The notes beneath the pieces are model-generated. The model searched no databases. It saw nothing but the letters and a program-made list of their open reading frames with translations, and was not told the DNA's origin. Shown here one piece after another: positions 9,698 through 18,389 of a stretch of DNA of 64,000 bases. Origin of the DNA: Photorhabdus laumondii subsp. laumondii (GTDB taxonomy: Bacteria > Pseudomonadota > Gammaproteobacteria > Enterobacterales > Enterobacteriaceae); assembly GCF_003343245.1 (NCBI RefSeq), contig NZ_CP024901.1, forward strand, positions 3,038,001 to 3,102,000, in the 5' to 3' direction. A program made the position numbers and the translations under genes. Each line of letters opens with the position of its first letter. Positions within the stretch are counted from its first letter, which is position 1.

Positions 9698-10606
9698 TTA
9701 TTCATCTTGAAGCCATTCAGCATTAAGAGTTTCACTATCGCCAAGATAGTCAAGCAGCCAACTTAATGCTGGAGAATGGCTGTTTTGAACCCATGCCAAA
9801 CAACATGGACTGTCTGGTAAAGGCTGTTCCAATTCCAGCACGGCGAGTTTATTCTGCCGAATAAGCGGCATTGCCCTATGTTTAGGCACCATTCCCACAC
9901 ATAATCCCTCGTTTAGACAAGACAAACCGGATTCCCAATCAGGAACCACCAACCGGCGCTGATTATCCAGATTCCAGGTGTCACGCTTCGGTAAATTACG
10001 GGATGTATCTTCAAGGCACAAACTGGGATAAGGCCGCATTTGGTCATCAGATAACAGACCCGGCAACTGAGTCAGCGCATGGTCAGCGCTAACCACACAT
10101 AGCCAAGGCATAAACCCCATATCTCGGAAACTATACCTTTCCCCGACTGGAGCTACCCGGGTTGCACCAATTGCAACATCAACTCGACTATTCACCAGCG
10201 CGTCCCACACACCATTAAACACTTCCTGATGAATAAAAAGTTCTATATCAGGAAAATGGTGGTAGAAATCAAGAATAAGCTGGCGACTACGCTCTGGTTT
10301 GACAACGAGATCAATAGCAATACTAAATTGCCCTCTCCAGCCGTTTGCAATTTGTTGACACTGATGACGAGTATCAATCATTTTTTTGATAACAGAGCGA
10401 GCCTCCTTGATAAACATAGCGCCTGCCTCAGTTAATTCTACATCCCGATGACGACGCTCAAACAACGAAACAGCAAGCCACTCTTCCAGTTGTCTTACGG
10501 TATAACTGATCGCAGAAGGGACACGATGAAGCTCCAATGCAGCCGCACTAAAACTGCCTGTTCTGGCAACCGCATCCACAACTTCAAGTGAATATTCTGA
10601 CCACAT
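9698..10606 (-). CDS. punR: LysR-type regulator PunR (YdhB)
   Basis: LTTR that in E. coli activates the adjacent purine nucleoside exporter gene punC. From the ATG at 10606 (MWSEYSLEVVDAVAR) the product is 302 residues. It has an N-terminal HTH (GSFSAAALELHRVPSAISYTVRQLE) and a substrate-binding-protein-like C-terminal domain. The frame is open to 10621, but the conserved start is MWSEYS. It is divergent from punC with 271 bp between them, now containing an ERIC copy inside the regulatory interval. Confidence 0.94.
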   Translation of the reverse strand: MWSEYSLEVVDAVARTGSFSAAALELHRVPSAISYTVRQLEEWLAVSLFERRHRDVELTEAGAMFIKEARSVIKKMIDTRHQCQQIANGWRGQFSIAIDLVVKPERSRQLILDFYHHFPDIELFIHQEVFNGVWDALVNSRVDVAIGATRVAPVGERYSFRDMGFMPWLCVVSADHALTQLPGLLSDDQMRPYPSLCLEDTSRNLPKRDTWNLDNQRRLVVPDWESGLSCLNEGLCVGMVPKHRAMPLIRQNKLAVLELEQPLPDSPCCLAWVQNSHSPALSWLLDYLGDSETLNAEWLQDE

Positions 10607-10706
10607 AATTTTACCTTTCAATTTTTTTCACAGCACTATGCAAATATTACCATTTCACAAGTAAAAATCACGACATATAGAATATGTGTCAATATTGTTA
10701 TCTACC

Positions 10707-10832
10707 TATACCCTATGGATTTCAAGGTGCATCGCGACGGCAAGGGAGCAAATCCCCGGGAGCATAGCAAACTATGTGACCGGGGTGAGCGAGTGCAGCC
10801 AACAAAGAGACAACTTGAAAGAAACGGGTATA
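10707..10832. repeat. ERIC-type repeat, copy 4
   Basis: Full-length copy in the punR/punC divergent promoter interval, ending 45 bp before the punC start. It creates a spurious in-frame extension upstream of punC. Confidence 0.9.
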
Positions 10833-10877
10833 TCACTGCAAATTATTTCAATCATGATATTCAAAGAGAGTAATCAA

Positions 10878-12074
10878 ATGAAAAACTCAAGTCAGTTCAT
10901 GTTCTACCTTGCAGGCTTGAGTATGCTAGGTTATCTGGCCATTGATATGTATCTGCCAGCATTCGGCACTATGCAACAAGAATTAGCGACATCGGCAGAA
11001 GCAATCAGTGCCAGCCTAAGCATCTTTCTTGCAGGTTTCGCCTTCGCTCAACTTTTGTGGGGACCTCTTTCAGATCGCTTTGGCCGAAAGCCGATTATCA
11101 TCACCGGGCTATCCCTGTTTTCTATTGGCTGTCTGGGTATGATGTGGGTAACAGACGCCACCCAACTTTTAGTTTTGCGTTTTATCCAAGCCGTAGGTGT
11201 TTGTTCAGCCGCCGTCTCATGGCAAGCATTAGTTATTGATCGTTATGAAGCCAATCGTACCAAACGTGTTTTTGCAACGATTATGCCTCTGGTTGCGCTC
11301 TCCCCTGCCTTGGCACCTTTGATGGGAGCCTGGCTGTTACAACATGGCGGCTGGCGCATAATTTTCCTAGTCTTACTGGCAATTACATTATTACTGTTGT
11401 TTTTTACTCTGTTCTTGCAAGAAAATCGCAACAACCGTGAAACTCAAGTGCAAACAAATAATGTCTCTTTCCTTACGCTATTAAAATCACCGCTATTTAG
11501 TGGCAATGTTCTGATATTTGCATCATGCAGCGCCGGCTTTTTTGCCTGGTTAACAGGCTCACCTTCAATTCTCGGTGAGATGGGATATACCCCGGACGAC
11601 ATTGGTCTGAGTTATATTCCTCAAACGCTAGCCTTTATCGTTGGAGGTTATGGATGCCGCAGTATTTTAGCCAAAATAAAAAGTGATATTATTTTCCCTT
11701 ATCTGTTAATTGGCTATGCTATCAGTATGATTGTGCTCTATTTAATTGCAAAATTTGACGAGCCAACGCTATTCACTATTCTGGTACCTTTTTGCTTTAT
11801 GGCTGCAATGAATGGCGCGTTATACCCAATTGCAGTAGCAAACGCTTTATCCGCTTATCCACAAGACAGTGGAAAAGCCACTGCATTACAAAACACGCTT
11901 CAATTAGGACTCTGTTTTATTGCCAGTCTGATTGTATCAGCATTTATCAACAATCCACTTATATCCACAACCACTGTTATGGTTTCTACCGTTGTTCCAA
12001 TGGCATTAGGATATTTTATACAGTGGAAAAAAAACGCTGATCGCTGCATTCAAACAGTTGAACAAAATTCCTGA
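10878..12074 (+). CDS. punC: MFS purine nucleoside exporter PunC (YdhC)
   Basis: Bcr/CflA-subfamily (DHA1) drug:H+ antiporter-like inner-membrane protein with 12 predicted TM helices. E. coli PunC exports purine ribonucleosides. The 398-residue product has motif A (GPLSDRFGRKP), LDMYLPA-type (AIDMYLPAF) in TM1 and the GFFAWLTGSPSIL segment. The ATG at 10878 follows AGAGAG. The longer frame beginning at 10686 reads through the ERIC repeat and is rejected. A hairpin terminator follows. Confidence 0.93.
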   Translation: MKNSSQFMFYLAGLSMLGYLAIDMYLPAFGTMQQELATSAEAISASLSIFLAGFAFAQLLWGPLSDRFGRKPIIITGLSLFSIGCLGMMWVTDATQLLVLRFIQAVGVCSAAVSWQALVIDRYEANRTKRVFATIMPLVALSPALAPLMGAWLLQHGGWRIIFLVLLAITLLLLFFTLFLQENRNNRETQVQTNNVSFLTLLKSPLFSGNVLIFASCSAGFFAWLTGSPSILGEMGYTPDDIGLSYIPQTLAFIVGGYGCRSILAKIKSDIIFPYLLIGYAISMIVLYLIAKFDEPTLFTILVPFCFMAAMNGALYPIAVANALSAYPQDSGKATALQNTLQLGLCFIASLIVSAFINNPLISTTTVMVSTVVPMALGYFIQWKKNADRCIQTVEQNS

Positions 12075-12096
12075 TATTAATCAGATTATTATCTCA

Positions 12097-12140
12097 ATAA
12101 AGGCTGCTAATTATCAATTAATCGCAGCCTTTATTTATTA
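12097..12140 (+). terminator. punC terminator
   Basis: An AAAGGCTGC/GCAGCCTTT stem (12099-12107 with 12124-12132), then TATTTATT. Confidence 0.7.
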
Positions 12141-12191
12141 ATTGATAAAACAATTTTACGCTTTTATACTCAATACATTCCCTATTATAAA

Positions 12192-12318
12192 TATACCCGT
12201 CATCTTTCAAGTTGCCTCTTTGTTGGCTGCACTCACTCACCCCGGTCACATAGTTACCTATGCTCCCGGGGATTCGCTCCCTTGCCGTCGCGATGCATCT
12301 TGAAATCTATAAGGTATA
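12192..12318. repeat. ERIC-type repeat, copy 5
   Basis: Full-length 127-bp copy between punC and cfa. Confidence 0.9.
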
Positions 12319-12494
12319 ACCTGGAATTTGAGGTTTTCAGGAGCAATGACTGCCCCATTAAACTCATGGATTAGTCATCTTTAAGGTTTTTTACTTTGAT
12401 TCTTTGTTATTTTTTGCATTTTGCGTCTTAGCATCCTGCTTTGCTAGCTAAAACGAGCTCCTCAGTATTCCATCACCCTAACGTTGGAGAGTAT

Positions 12495-13646
12495 ATGAGT
12501 TCATCTTGTATTAAAAACCCGAAAACAGCCATTAACTCCTGGCAGAGAATGACCAATGAGATGCTAGAAGAAGCAGGTGTTCAAATTAATGGTCACAACC
12601 CTTATGATATCCAGATAAAAAACGCTAATTTCTATAAAAGAGTTTTACAACAAGGTTCGATGGGATTAGGTGAAAGTTATATGGATGGCTGGTGGGATTG
12701 TGAACGGTTGGATATTTTCTTTTATCGCGTTTTACGCGCCGGATTAGAAAATAAAATGCCCAATAATCTCAAAGATATAGTGAGAATCGCAATAACCCGC
12801 TTACGTAATCTGCAAACGCCAAAACGATCATGGATTGTCGGTCATCAACATTATGATTTAGGCAATGATCTTTTTACCCATATGCTTGACCCTTATATGC
12901 AATATTCCTGCGGATACTGGAAACAAGCTAAAACACTGGAACAGGCTCAGCTTGATAAGTTGAAACTCATCTGTGAGAAATTGGCGCTTTCTCCAGGTAT
13001 GACTCTGTTGGATATTGGCTGTGGTTGGGGTGGGCTATCAGCTTATGCGGCTAAAAATTATGGTGTTTCCGTCACAGGTATCACTATTTCAGCCGAACAA
13101 CAGAAATATGCACAGAAACAATGTACAAATCTGGATGTAAAAATCATTCTGAAAGATTATCGGGATTTACATGAACAGTTCGACAAAATTGTTTCTGTCG
13201 GTATGTTTGAACACGTTGGACCTAAAAATTATGCGACTTACTTCGACGTTGTTCAACGAAACCTGAAACCTGATGGCTTATTCCTGCTACATACCGCTGG
13301 TTCCAACAAAACTAAAACCAGTGCTGACCCGTGGATCAGCAAATATATTTTTCCTAATGGCTGCCTGCCTTCTATTGAGCAAATAGCCCACACCAGTAAA
13401 AGCCGTTTTGTTATGGAAGATTGGCATAACTTTAGCGCAGATTATGACCGCACATTGATGGCCTGGCATGAAAGATTTATTACCTGCTGGCCTGAAATAG
13501 AAAATAACTATAGTCCAACATTTAAACGCATGTTTAGCTATTATCTGAACGCCTGTGCAGGTGCATTTCGTGCTCGCGATATCCAATTGTGGCAAATTAT
13601 ATTCAGTCTAAAAGGTATTGAAGGTGGGTTACGAGTAGCCCGATAA
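12495..13646 (+). CDS. cfa: Cyclopropane-fatty-acyl-phospholipid synthase
   Basis: SAM-dependent methyltransferase that adds a methylene bridge to unsaturated acyl chains of membrane phospholipids, typically in stationary phase and acid stress. The 383-residue product carries the SAM-binding LLDIGCGWGG (residues 171-180), an N-terminal lipid-interacting domain ending in YDLGNDLF, the MQYSCGYW motif and the active-site region MFEHVGPKNY. The ATG at 12495 follows GGAGAG and matches the E. coli MSSSCI start. The frame extends to 12441 without conservation. The ~175 bp leader after ERIC copy 5 presumably holds the promoter; no specific site is assigned. Confidence 0.97.
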   Translation: MSSSCIKNPKTAINSWQRMTNEMLEEAGVQINGHNPYDIQIKNANFYKRVLQQGSMGLGESYMDGWWDCERLDIFFYRVLRAGLENKMPNNLKDIVRIAITRLRNLQTPKRSWIVGHQHYDLGNDLFTHMLDPYMQYSCGYWKQAKTLEQAQLDKLKLICEKLALSPGMTLLDIGCGWGGLSAYAAKNYGVSVTGITISAEQQKYAQKQCTNLDVKIILKDYRDLHEQFDKIVSVGMFEHVGPKNYATYFDVVQRNLKPDGLFLLHTAGSNKTKTSADPWISKYIFPNGCLPSIEQIAHTSKSRFVMEDWHNFSADYDRTLMAWHERFITCWPEIENNYSPTFKRMFSYYLNACAGAFRARDIQLWQIIFSLKGIEGGLRVAR

Positions 13647-13651
13647 TTAAC

Positions 13652-13778
13652 TATACCCGTCATCTTTCAAGTTACCTCTTTGTTGGCTGCACTCACTCAC
13701 CCCGGTCACATAGTTCTCTATGCTCCCGGGGATTCGCTCCCTTGCCGTCGCGATGCATCTTGAAATCCATAGGGTATA
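13652..13778. repeat. ERIC-type repeat, copy 6
   Basis: Full-length copy starting 6 bp after the cfa stop. It abuts and shares its terminal TA with copy 7. Confidence 0.9.
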
Positions 13779-13859
13779 TATCCGTCATCTTTCAAGTTAC
13801 CTCTTTTGTTGGCTACACTCCCTTGCCGTCGCGATCCATCTTGAAATCCATAGGGTATA
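13777..13859. repeat. ERIC-type repeat, copy 7 (centre deleted, tandem)
   Basis: An 83-bp head-to-tail neighbour of copy 6. It keeps both ends but lacks the core palindrome, like copy 2. Confidence 0.85.
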
Positions 13860-13887
13860 AAAGCTACAGGTTTCCACTGTAGCTTTT
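13859..13887. terminator. Bidirectional terminator between cfa and the minus-strand peptidase-like gene
   Basis: A perfect 11-bp stem (AAAAGCTACAG/CTGTAGCTTTT) with a 7-nt loop. The stem itself supplies U-runs in both directions. Confidence 0.8.
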
Positions 13888-13949
13888 AGTCAATACAACA
13901 AACATATCCATGTTTAACTCTAATTTTAAAAAGATCGCTCTGTTTTCCA

Positions 13950-14927
13950 CTAACGGAAATCATTCACATAACCATTATCAAAGAAGACCGTTTGATCAAA
14001 TGCTATTTTTCCACCAGAAAATATCAAATCTAAATGATGACTCCCTTTTACACCACCACCCAAACCAAGATGTAAACCAGGATGTCGTTCTTCAAAACCA
14101 GCATTTCTGCCATAAAGCGCTTTCACACCCCTGTTAGTCCCAATACCAAACTCTTCAACAATTCGGTTTCCGTGATTATGGTTTAGGTATAAATTAAAAT
14201 CCCGACTAAATTCATCATGTTCACAATCAAATCCAATAATTTCACCCTCTTTTATATTTATAGTCATCATATCATTGACAACCCCATACTTTATGGCAAA
14301 GGGTGCCGTACTCAAAAAAGTGCCACTAAAGCTGACACTACCGTTAAGGCGCTTTATATGGCTTGCTATTTCCCCAGGAATAACATCAAGATTTCCACTG
14401 CCATCAATGGAAGTCCACTTATGGTCTTTTTCTAAATAACCTACAATTGAGTTCCCTTTATTATCTGTATATTGAATCTTCTGTGATCGATTTGATAATT
14501 CAATAAGTTTTTTGTTCCTTTCTGTTATTGATGCTGGTGGCTCGCTAAATGCTTCAATGAAATGTGGGCCATAATCTTTAAACAATACAGATTTCTTCCA
14601 TGATTCAGTAATAAAGCTTCTTATTTTGGTTAGATATTCTGGCCCTTGTGGAGATGCATTCTTTAATGTTGATGATGCGTAAAGAAAAATAAACAAATCA
14701 CAATCAGATATTTTTTGTTTTATATCGTCCGGTGATGTTTTTTCTAAAAAAGCAAAATCAGACTTTACATCGAAATTCTTCTTATACATATACATCTTCT
14801 GCGCAATATCGCTATGCTCAGTATCAGATCCGATAAATATTTTTATACATTCACCATTTCTTACTTTATCCGAAATTGCGGGATGATGTGATAAACAACA
14901 ATACATATTTTCAAGACTTTTATCCAT
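13950..14927 (-). CDS. M29/NicX-like metallopeptidase-family protein (putative peptide-processing enzyme)
   Basis: A 325-residue cytosolic protein without a signal peptide. The C-terminal half has the ordered features of aminopeptidase-T (M29)/NicX-like metal-dependent hydrolases: PGE (Glu185), EEFGIGTN (Glu258/259), HLGLG (His286) and HHLD (His298, Asp300). These residues match the spacing of metal ligands in that family. The N-terminal 150 residues are variable (IFIGSDTEHSDIAQKMY...). Start ATG 14927 has AGGA 8 nt upstream. It lies 84 bp downstream of a 37-codon peptide gene on the same strand, with a strong hairpin between them, in an insertion between cfa and riboflavin synthase. Context suggests it cleaves or modifies that peptide. 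This is inference; a stand-alone aminopeptidase or a ring-cleaving enzyme is also possible. Confidence 0.6.
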   Translation of the reverse strand: MDKSLENMYCCLSHHPAISDKVRNGECIKIFIGSDTEHSDIAQKMYMYKKNFDVKSDFAFLEKTSPDDIKQKISDCDLFIFLYASSTLKNASPQGPEYLTKIRSFITESWKKSVLFKDYGPHFIEAFSEPPASITERNKKLIELSNRSQKIQYTDNKGNSIVGYLEKDHKWTSIDGSGNLDVIPGEIASHIKRLNGSVSFSGTFLSTAPFAIKYGVVNDMMTINIKEGEIIGFDCEHDEFSRDFNLYLNHNHGNRIVEEFGIGTNRGVKALYGRNAGFEERHPGLHLGLGGGVKGSHHLDLIFSGGKIAFDQTVFFDNGYVNDFR

Positions 14928-14948
14928 GAGGACAATCCTGTTTATTTT

Positions 14949-14975
14949 TAAGTAAGGGGTGACTCCCCTTACTTA
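14949..14975 (-). promoter_or_regulatory. Intercistronic hairpin between peptide gene and peptidase-like gene
   Basis: A perfect 11-bp stem: TAAGTAAGGGG pairs with CCCCTTACTTA around a TGACT loop. No T-run follows in the minus direction (AAAAATAAA), so it looks like an mRNA-stabilising or partial-termination hairpin that sets precursor:enzyme ratio. Confidence 0.6.
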
Positions 14976-15011
14976 TATAGTATTATAAAGAACCTTAATT
15001 ATAAAAAACCG

Positions 15012-15125
15012 TTAAGGCCAAAGTGCGGTACCAAAAGGTACGACAGCTTGTGCATTCATCATTTCAACAGCATCATCATGTGTAGGTTCTTCAAGCCATT
15101 CATCTAACTCAATCGGGTTTTCCAT
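15012..15125 (-). CDS. 37-residue acidic peptide, candidate RiPP precursor
   Basis: A short frame with ATG at 15125 preceded by AGAGG. The product begins MENPIELDEWLEEP, continues acidic through THDDAVEMM, and ends in a hydrophobic, uncharged tail AVVPFGTALWP followed by the stop. An acidic leader-like N terminus with a short distinct C terminus, a gene immediately upstream of a peptidase-family enzyme, and an intercistronic hairpin are typical of ribosomally made, modified peptide operons. I do not recognise the sequence. It could instead be a regulatory or antitoxin-like peptide. The predicted promoter lies in the AT-rich 15126-15255 interval. Confidence 0.55.
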   Translation of the reverse strand: MENPIELDEWLEEPTHDDAVEMMNAQAVVPFGTALWP

Positions 15126-15255
15126 AAAAAAGTAACCTCTAAAAATATCATCACGGGGATTAACCTGCGCTTTACGAGAAAACGCATTAACACAATAATA
15201 ACAATATTAACTATATTAGTTAACATTACATGCAAAACACTGCAATATAAATCAC

Positions 15256-15290
15256 AAAAAGGAGCATCGATGGGTTCAATGCTCCCTTTT
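15256..15290 (-). terminator. Terminator downstream of riboflavin synthase
   Basis: A GGAGCAT/ATGCTCC stem (15261-15267 with 15279-15285) followed on the minus strand by TTTTTG. It separates the riboflavin synthase gene from the downstream peptide gene. Confidence 0.8.
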
Positions 15291-15333
15291 AGCACACGGT
15301 TAATTCTGTTCGAAAGCGAAAATCGGGGTCCCC

Positions 15334-16011
15334 CTATCGCTCCTCATTTATTGCGCATTCTTCCATCAATGTCTCCGGTTGCTGAGAGGCAACCCGTTCC
15401 CGCTCTTTCTGAGCAAGAACACGCTCCACAGTATCAACAATCGCTTGAGTTTGTGAATCAATCTCGATATTAACCCTCTGACCAAGACGTTTTTTACCTA
15501 ATGTCGTACGTTCCAGTGTTTCAGGAATAAGGTGAACGCAAAAACGATTATTAACAACATCGCCAATTGTCAGGCTGATTCCGTCGATGCCGATAAATCC
15601 TTTATGTAAGATATATTTCATTAATTGCTTATCATGGATACGGAACCATATTTGATGATTATTTTCTGAAGTGAAAATTTTAGCTATCTCAGCAACCGTG
15701 ATGATATGACCGGACATCAAATGTCCACCAATTTCATCCCCAAATTTAGCCGCCCGCTCCAGGTTCACATAATCCCCTAGCTGTAAATCACCAAGATTAG
15801 TCAGACGTAGAGTCTCTTTCATCAAGTCGAAACTAATCTCATCGCCTTCTATTTTGGTTACCGTCAGACAACAACCGTTATTGGCAACTGACGCCCCTGT
15901 TTCAATACCTGGCAATAATTCAGCCGGGAATTTAACAACATGAGTCCGAAAATTACTTTTTTCATCAATAGCAACCAAGGGTGCTTTTCCCTGAACAATG
16001 CCCGTGAACAT
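15334..16011 (-). CDS. ribE: Riboflavin synthase, alpha subunit
   Basis: Dismutates two 6,7-dimethyl-8-ribityllumazine molecules into riboflavin plus pyrimidinedione, as a cytosolic homotrimer. The gene is called ribC or ribE in E. coli. The product is 225 residues. It has two lumazine-binding half-repeats: N-terminal MFTGIVQG with NGCCLTV and GGHLMSGHI, and a second with IDGISLTIG and [11 protein letters not shown]. It starts at ATG 16011. I see no FMN riboswitch in the 226 bp to mdtK. The C-terminal ~20 residues ([20 protein letters not shown] region) are lineage-specific. It is divergent from mdtK. Confidence 0.96.
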   Translation of the reverse strand: MFTGIVQGKAPLVAIDEKSNFRTHVVKFPAELLPGIETGASVANNGCCLTVTKIEGDEISFDLMKETLRLTNLGDLQLGDYVNLERAAKFGDEIGGHLMSGHIITVAEIAKIFTSENNHQIWFRIHDKQLMKYILHKGFIGIDGISLTIGDVVNNRFCVHLIPETLERTTLGKKRLGQRVNIEIDSQTQAIVDTVERVLAQKERERVASQQPETLMEECAINEER

Positions 16012-16237
16012 AGAAGAACCTCTTAATGATTGTGTATAATTATTAATTAGTTTATATCAAGTTGTCATTGATAAATACCACCTGATCATTTGAATATAAA
16101 CTCAGCATTATTGTTGTAATATGGTATTAAATAGATACAATACTCCGGTTAGTAAGCGGTTGATTTTTCAAAAATCGTTTCTTATATACAGATATCTTTC
16201 TTAATATTTTCTACTTTCAATAAAAAAGGTGTAATGC

Positions 16238-17611
16238 GTGCAGAAGTATTTAAAAGAAGCGCGTAGTTTGCTCGCTCTGGGGATTCCCGTCATTATTGCT
16301 CAATTTTCACAAACTGCAATGGGGGTTGTGGACACCGTTATGGCGGGTAGCGTCAGTGCAACAGATATGTCCGCGGTTGCTGTTGGCACCTCGATCTGGC
16401 TGCCAGTTATCTTATTTGGTTACGGCTTACTATTAGCTTTAACCCCCATTATTGCGCAAATGAACGGTTCTGGTCGCAGGAATCTCATTGCTAGCCAAAC
16501 TCAGCAAGGGTTCTGGCTAGCGATTTTTCTCTCCATTATCATTATTGCTATTCTATACAACAGCAAGTTCCTGATTGACAGGCAACACAATATAGATCCA
16601 ATTTTGGCAGAAAAAGCCGTTGGATTTATCCACGCAATAATGTGGGGTGCGCCGGGCTATCTGTTTTATCAGGTACTGCGTAATCAATGTGAAGGTTTAT
16701 CGAAAACCAAACCAGGCATGGTGATTAGTTTTTTAGGATTATTGATTAATATTCCGATTAACTACATATTCATTTATGGTAAATTTGGCGCGCCCGCTTT
16801 AGGTGGTGTCGGCTGTGGTGTTGCTACCGCCAGCGTTTACTGGGTCATGTTCCTGCTAATGCGTTGGTATGTGAAACGTGCATCATCACAGAGGGATATC
16901 CGCCCTAAACATCGCTTTGCCGCACCAGAATGGCATATTTTGAAACGCATTTCAGCCCTCGGCTTGCCTATTGCGATGGCGGTATTTTTCGAAATTACGT
17001 TATTTGCCATAGTGGCATTATTGATCTCTCCTTTAGGCGTTACTGCTGTTGCAGGGCACCAAATTGCCCAAAATTTTAGTTCATTAATGTTTATGTTCCC
17101 AATATCTTTGGCCGCAGCAACCACTATTCGTGTTGGCTATAATTTAGGGAAAAAATCTATCGAGAATGCCCGGATATCAGCCTATACCGGAATTATGGTT
17201 GGTTTGGTATTTGCTTGTTTAACCGCAACCTTTTCTATTATTCTGCGAGAGCCGATCGCCTTGATGTATAACGACAATCCTGAAGTTATCACCATGGCAT
17301 CACATCTGATGCTATTTGCCGCGCTTTACCAATTATCTGATGCCATACAAGTGGTAGGGGCTGGCGTTTTACGTGGATATAAAGATACGCGTTCTATCTT
17401 TTATATCACTTTTATCGCTTTCTGGATTCTGGGGCTACCAAGCGGTTATATCCTGGGATTAACCGACTATATTGTACCCGCGATGGGGCCACAAGGGTTC
17501 TGGATCGGCTTTATTATTGGCCTGACTGCATCAGCAGTGATGATATTTGCTCGTATTTCATGGACACAAAAACAACCAGATGAGGTAATTTTACAACATT
17601 CAACCCACTAA
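16238..17611 (+). CDS. mdtK: MATE multidrug efflux pump MdtK (NorM)
   Basis: Cation-coupled multidrug exporter of the inner membrane (MATE family, 12 TM). At 457 residues it has exactly the E. coli length. Signatures are [13 protein letters not shown] in TM1-2, [24 protein letters not shown] and the second-half [16 protein letters not shown]. The start is GTG at 16238 (MQKYLKEA), preceded by AAAAAAGGTG. It is divergent from riboflavin synthase, as in E. coli. Confidence 0.96.
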   Translation: MQKYLKEARSLLALGIPVIIAQFSQTAMGVVDTVMAGSVSATDMSAVAVGTSIWLPVILFGYGLLLALTPIIAQMNGSGRRNLIASQTQQGFWLAIFLSIIIIAILYNSKFLIDRQHNIDPILAEKAVGFIHAIMWGAPGYLFYQVLRNQCEGLSKTKPGMVISFLGLLINIPINYIFIYGKFGAPALGGVGCGVATASVYWVMFLLMRWYVKRASSQRDIRPKHRFAAPEWHILKRISALGLPIAMAVFFEITLFAIVALLISPLGVTAVAGHQIAQNFSSLMFMFPISLAAATTIRVGYNLGKKSIENARISAYTGIMVGLVFACLTATFSIILREPIALMYNDNPEVITMASHLMLFAALYQLSDAIQVVGAGVLRGYKDTRSIFYITFIAFWILGLPSGYILGLTDYIVPAMGPQGFWIGFIIGLTASAVMIFARISWTQKQPDEVILQHSTH

Positions 17612-17721
17612 TTTACTTTACTCTAAAGCCGGGGATGAATACTTAACTGGTGGAATAAACGACAAACTCACTGTAACAGATGCAAATACGAACAGTTGAA
17701 CAATAATTTGTGTTATTCCCC

Positions 17722-17757
17722 TTGCCAGAAGGCTAACTCGCCGTTAATATTCGTCCC
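17722..17757 (+). promoter_or_regulatory. Promoter of the tRNA-Val pair
   Basis: TTGCCA (17722-17727), a 17-bp spacer and TAATAT (17745-17750), then a GC-rich discriminator (CGTCCCCG), as expected for a stringently controlled stable-RNA promoter. Confidence 0.75.
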
Positions 17758-17782
17758 CGTTGTCACCAATGCAATTTAGATT

Positions 17783-17859
17783 GCGTCCGTAGCTCAGTTG
17801 GTTAGAGCACCACCTTGACATGGTGGGGGTCGGTGGTTCGAGTCCACTCGGACGCACCA
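17783..17859 (+). tRNA. valV: tRNA-Val (anticodon GAC)
   Basis: A 77-nt cloverleaf with an encoded CCA end. The acceptor GCGTCCG pairs with CGGACGC, the anticodon loop is CCTTGACATGG giving GAC, and the T-loop is GGTTCGAGTCC. It is near-identical to E. coli valV/valW and in the same position after mdtK. Confidence 0.98.
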
Positions 17860-17907
17860 ATTGCATAGTGATTACACCGGTTTGTATTGATTACACCGGG
17901 TTATAGT

Positions 17908-17984
17908 GCGTCCGTAGCTCAGTTGGTTAGAGCACCACCTTGACATGGTGGGGGTCGGTGGTTCGAGTCCACTCGGACGCACCA
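17908..17984 (+). tRNA. valW: tRNA-Val (anticodon GAC), second copy
   Basis: Identical 77-nt sequence to the first tRNA, 48 bp downstream and co-transcribed. It also encodes CCA. Confidence 0.98.
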
Positions 17985-18172
17985 AGTCTACAAATAAATC
18001 TTCCTGTTTTTATTATCTTTTCTCTTGGTTGTGCTTAATTTATTTCCCACGTCAAAATAGACTGTTGTTTGTTTACAAACAGTTTGCGCAATGAGCAATA
18101 ACTCTCCTCTGTTAAGATCTGCGTCATTTTTCCAGTTTACCGTTATAATTAATTCATATAATCATTTTTCGA

Positions 18173-18232
18173 TTCATTTCACAGAAATAAGTCTCTATAA
18201 TACGGCGAAATTTAGGGTTGAATGGTTTCAGC
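18173..18232 (+). promoter_or_regulatory. pykF promoter with Cra-like operator
   Basis: TATAAT (18196-18201) lies 17 bp after TTCATT. GTTGAATGGTTTCAGC (18217-18232) differs from the Cra core TGAATCGTTTCA at one position and sits just downstream of the expected start site, where Cra repression of glycolytic pykF would act. Confidence 0.55.
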
Positions 18233-18276
18233 TTATTGATTTGCCGAACACTGAAAAGTTACAGATTAATCGTATG

Positions 18277-18389
18277 TATACCCTATGGATTTCAAGATGC
18301 ATCGCGAATCCCCGGTCACATAGGTAACTATGTGACCGAGGTGAGTGAGTACAGCCAACAAAGAGGCAACTTGAAAGATAACGGGTATA
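18277..18389. repeat. ERIC-type repeat, copy 8 (rearranged core)
   Basis: A 113-bp copy in the pykF 5' leader. About 14 bp of the usual left arm is missing, and the centre is a perfect CGGTCACATAG-GTAA-CTATGTGACCG palindrome. Confidence 0.85.

Noticed and set aside
10686..10877. N-terminal extension of PunC by 64 codons
   Set aside because: The extension is translated ERIC sequence; the ATG at 10878 has the proper signal and matches the family start.
15104..15295. Minus-strand 63-codon hydrophobic frame overlapping the peptide gene
   Set aside because: It spans the riboflavin synthase terminator and has no start signal; the 37-codon frame has AGAGG and a sensible product.
16012..16237. FMN riboswitch before the riboflavin synthase gene
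   Set aside because: No RFN-element motifs or suitable length; riboswitch control is usually at ribB in this group.
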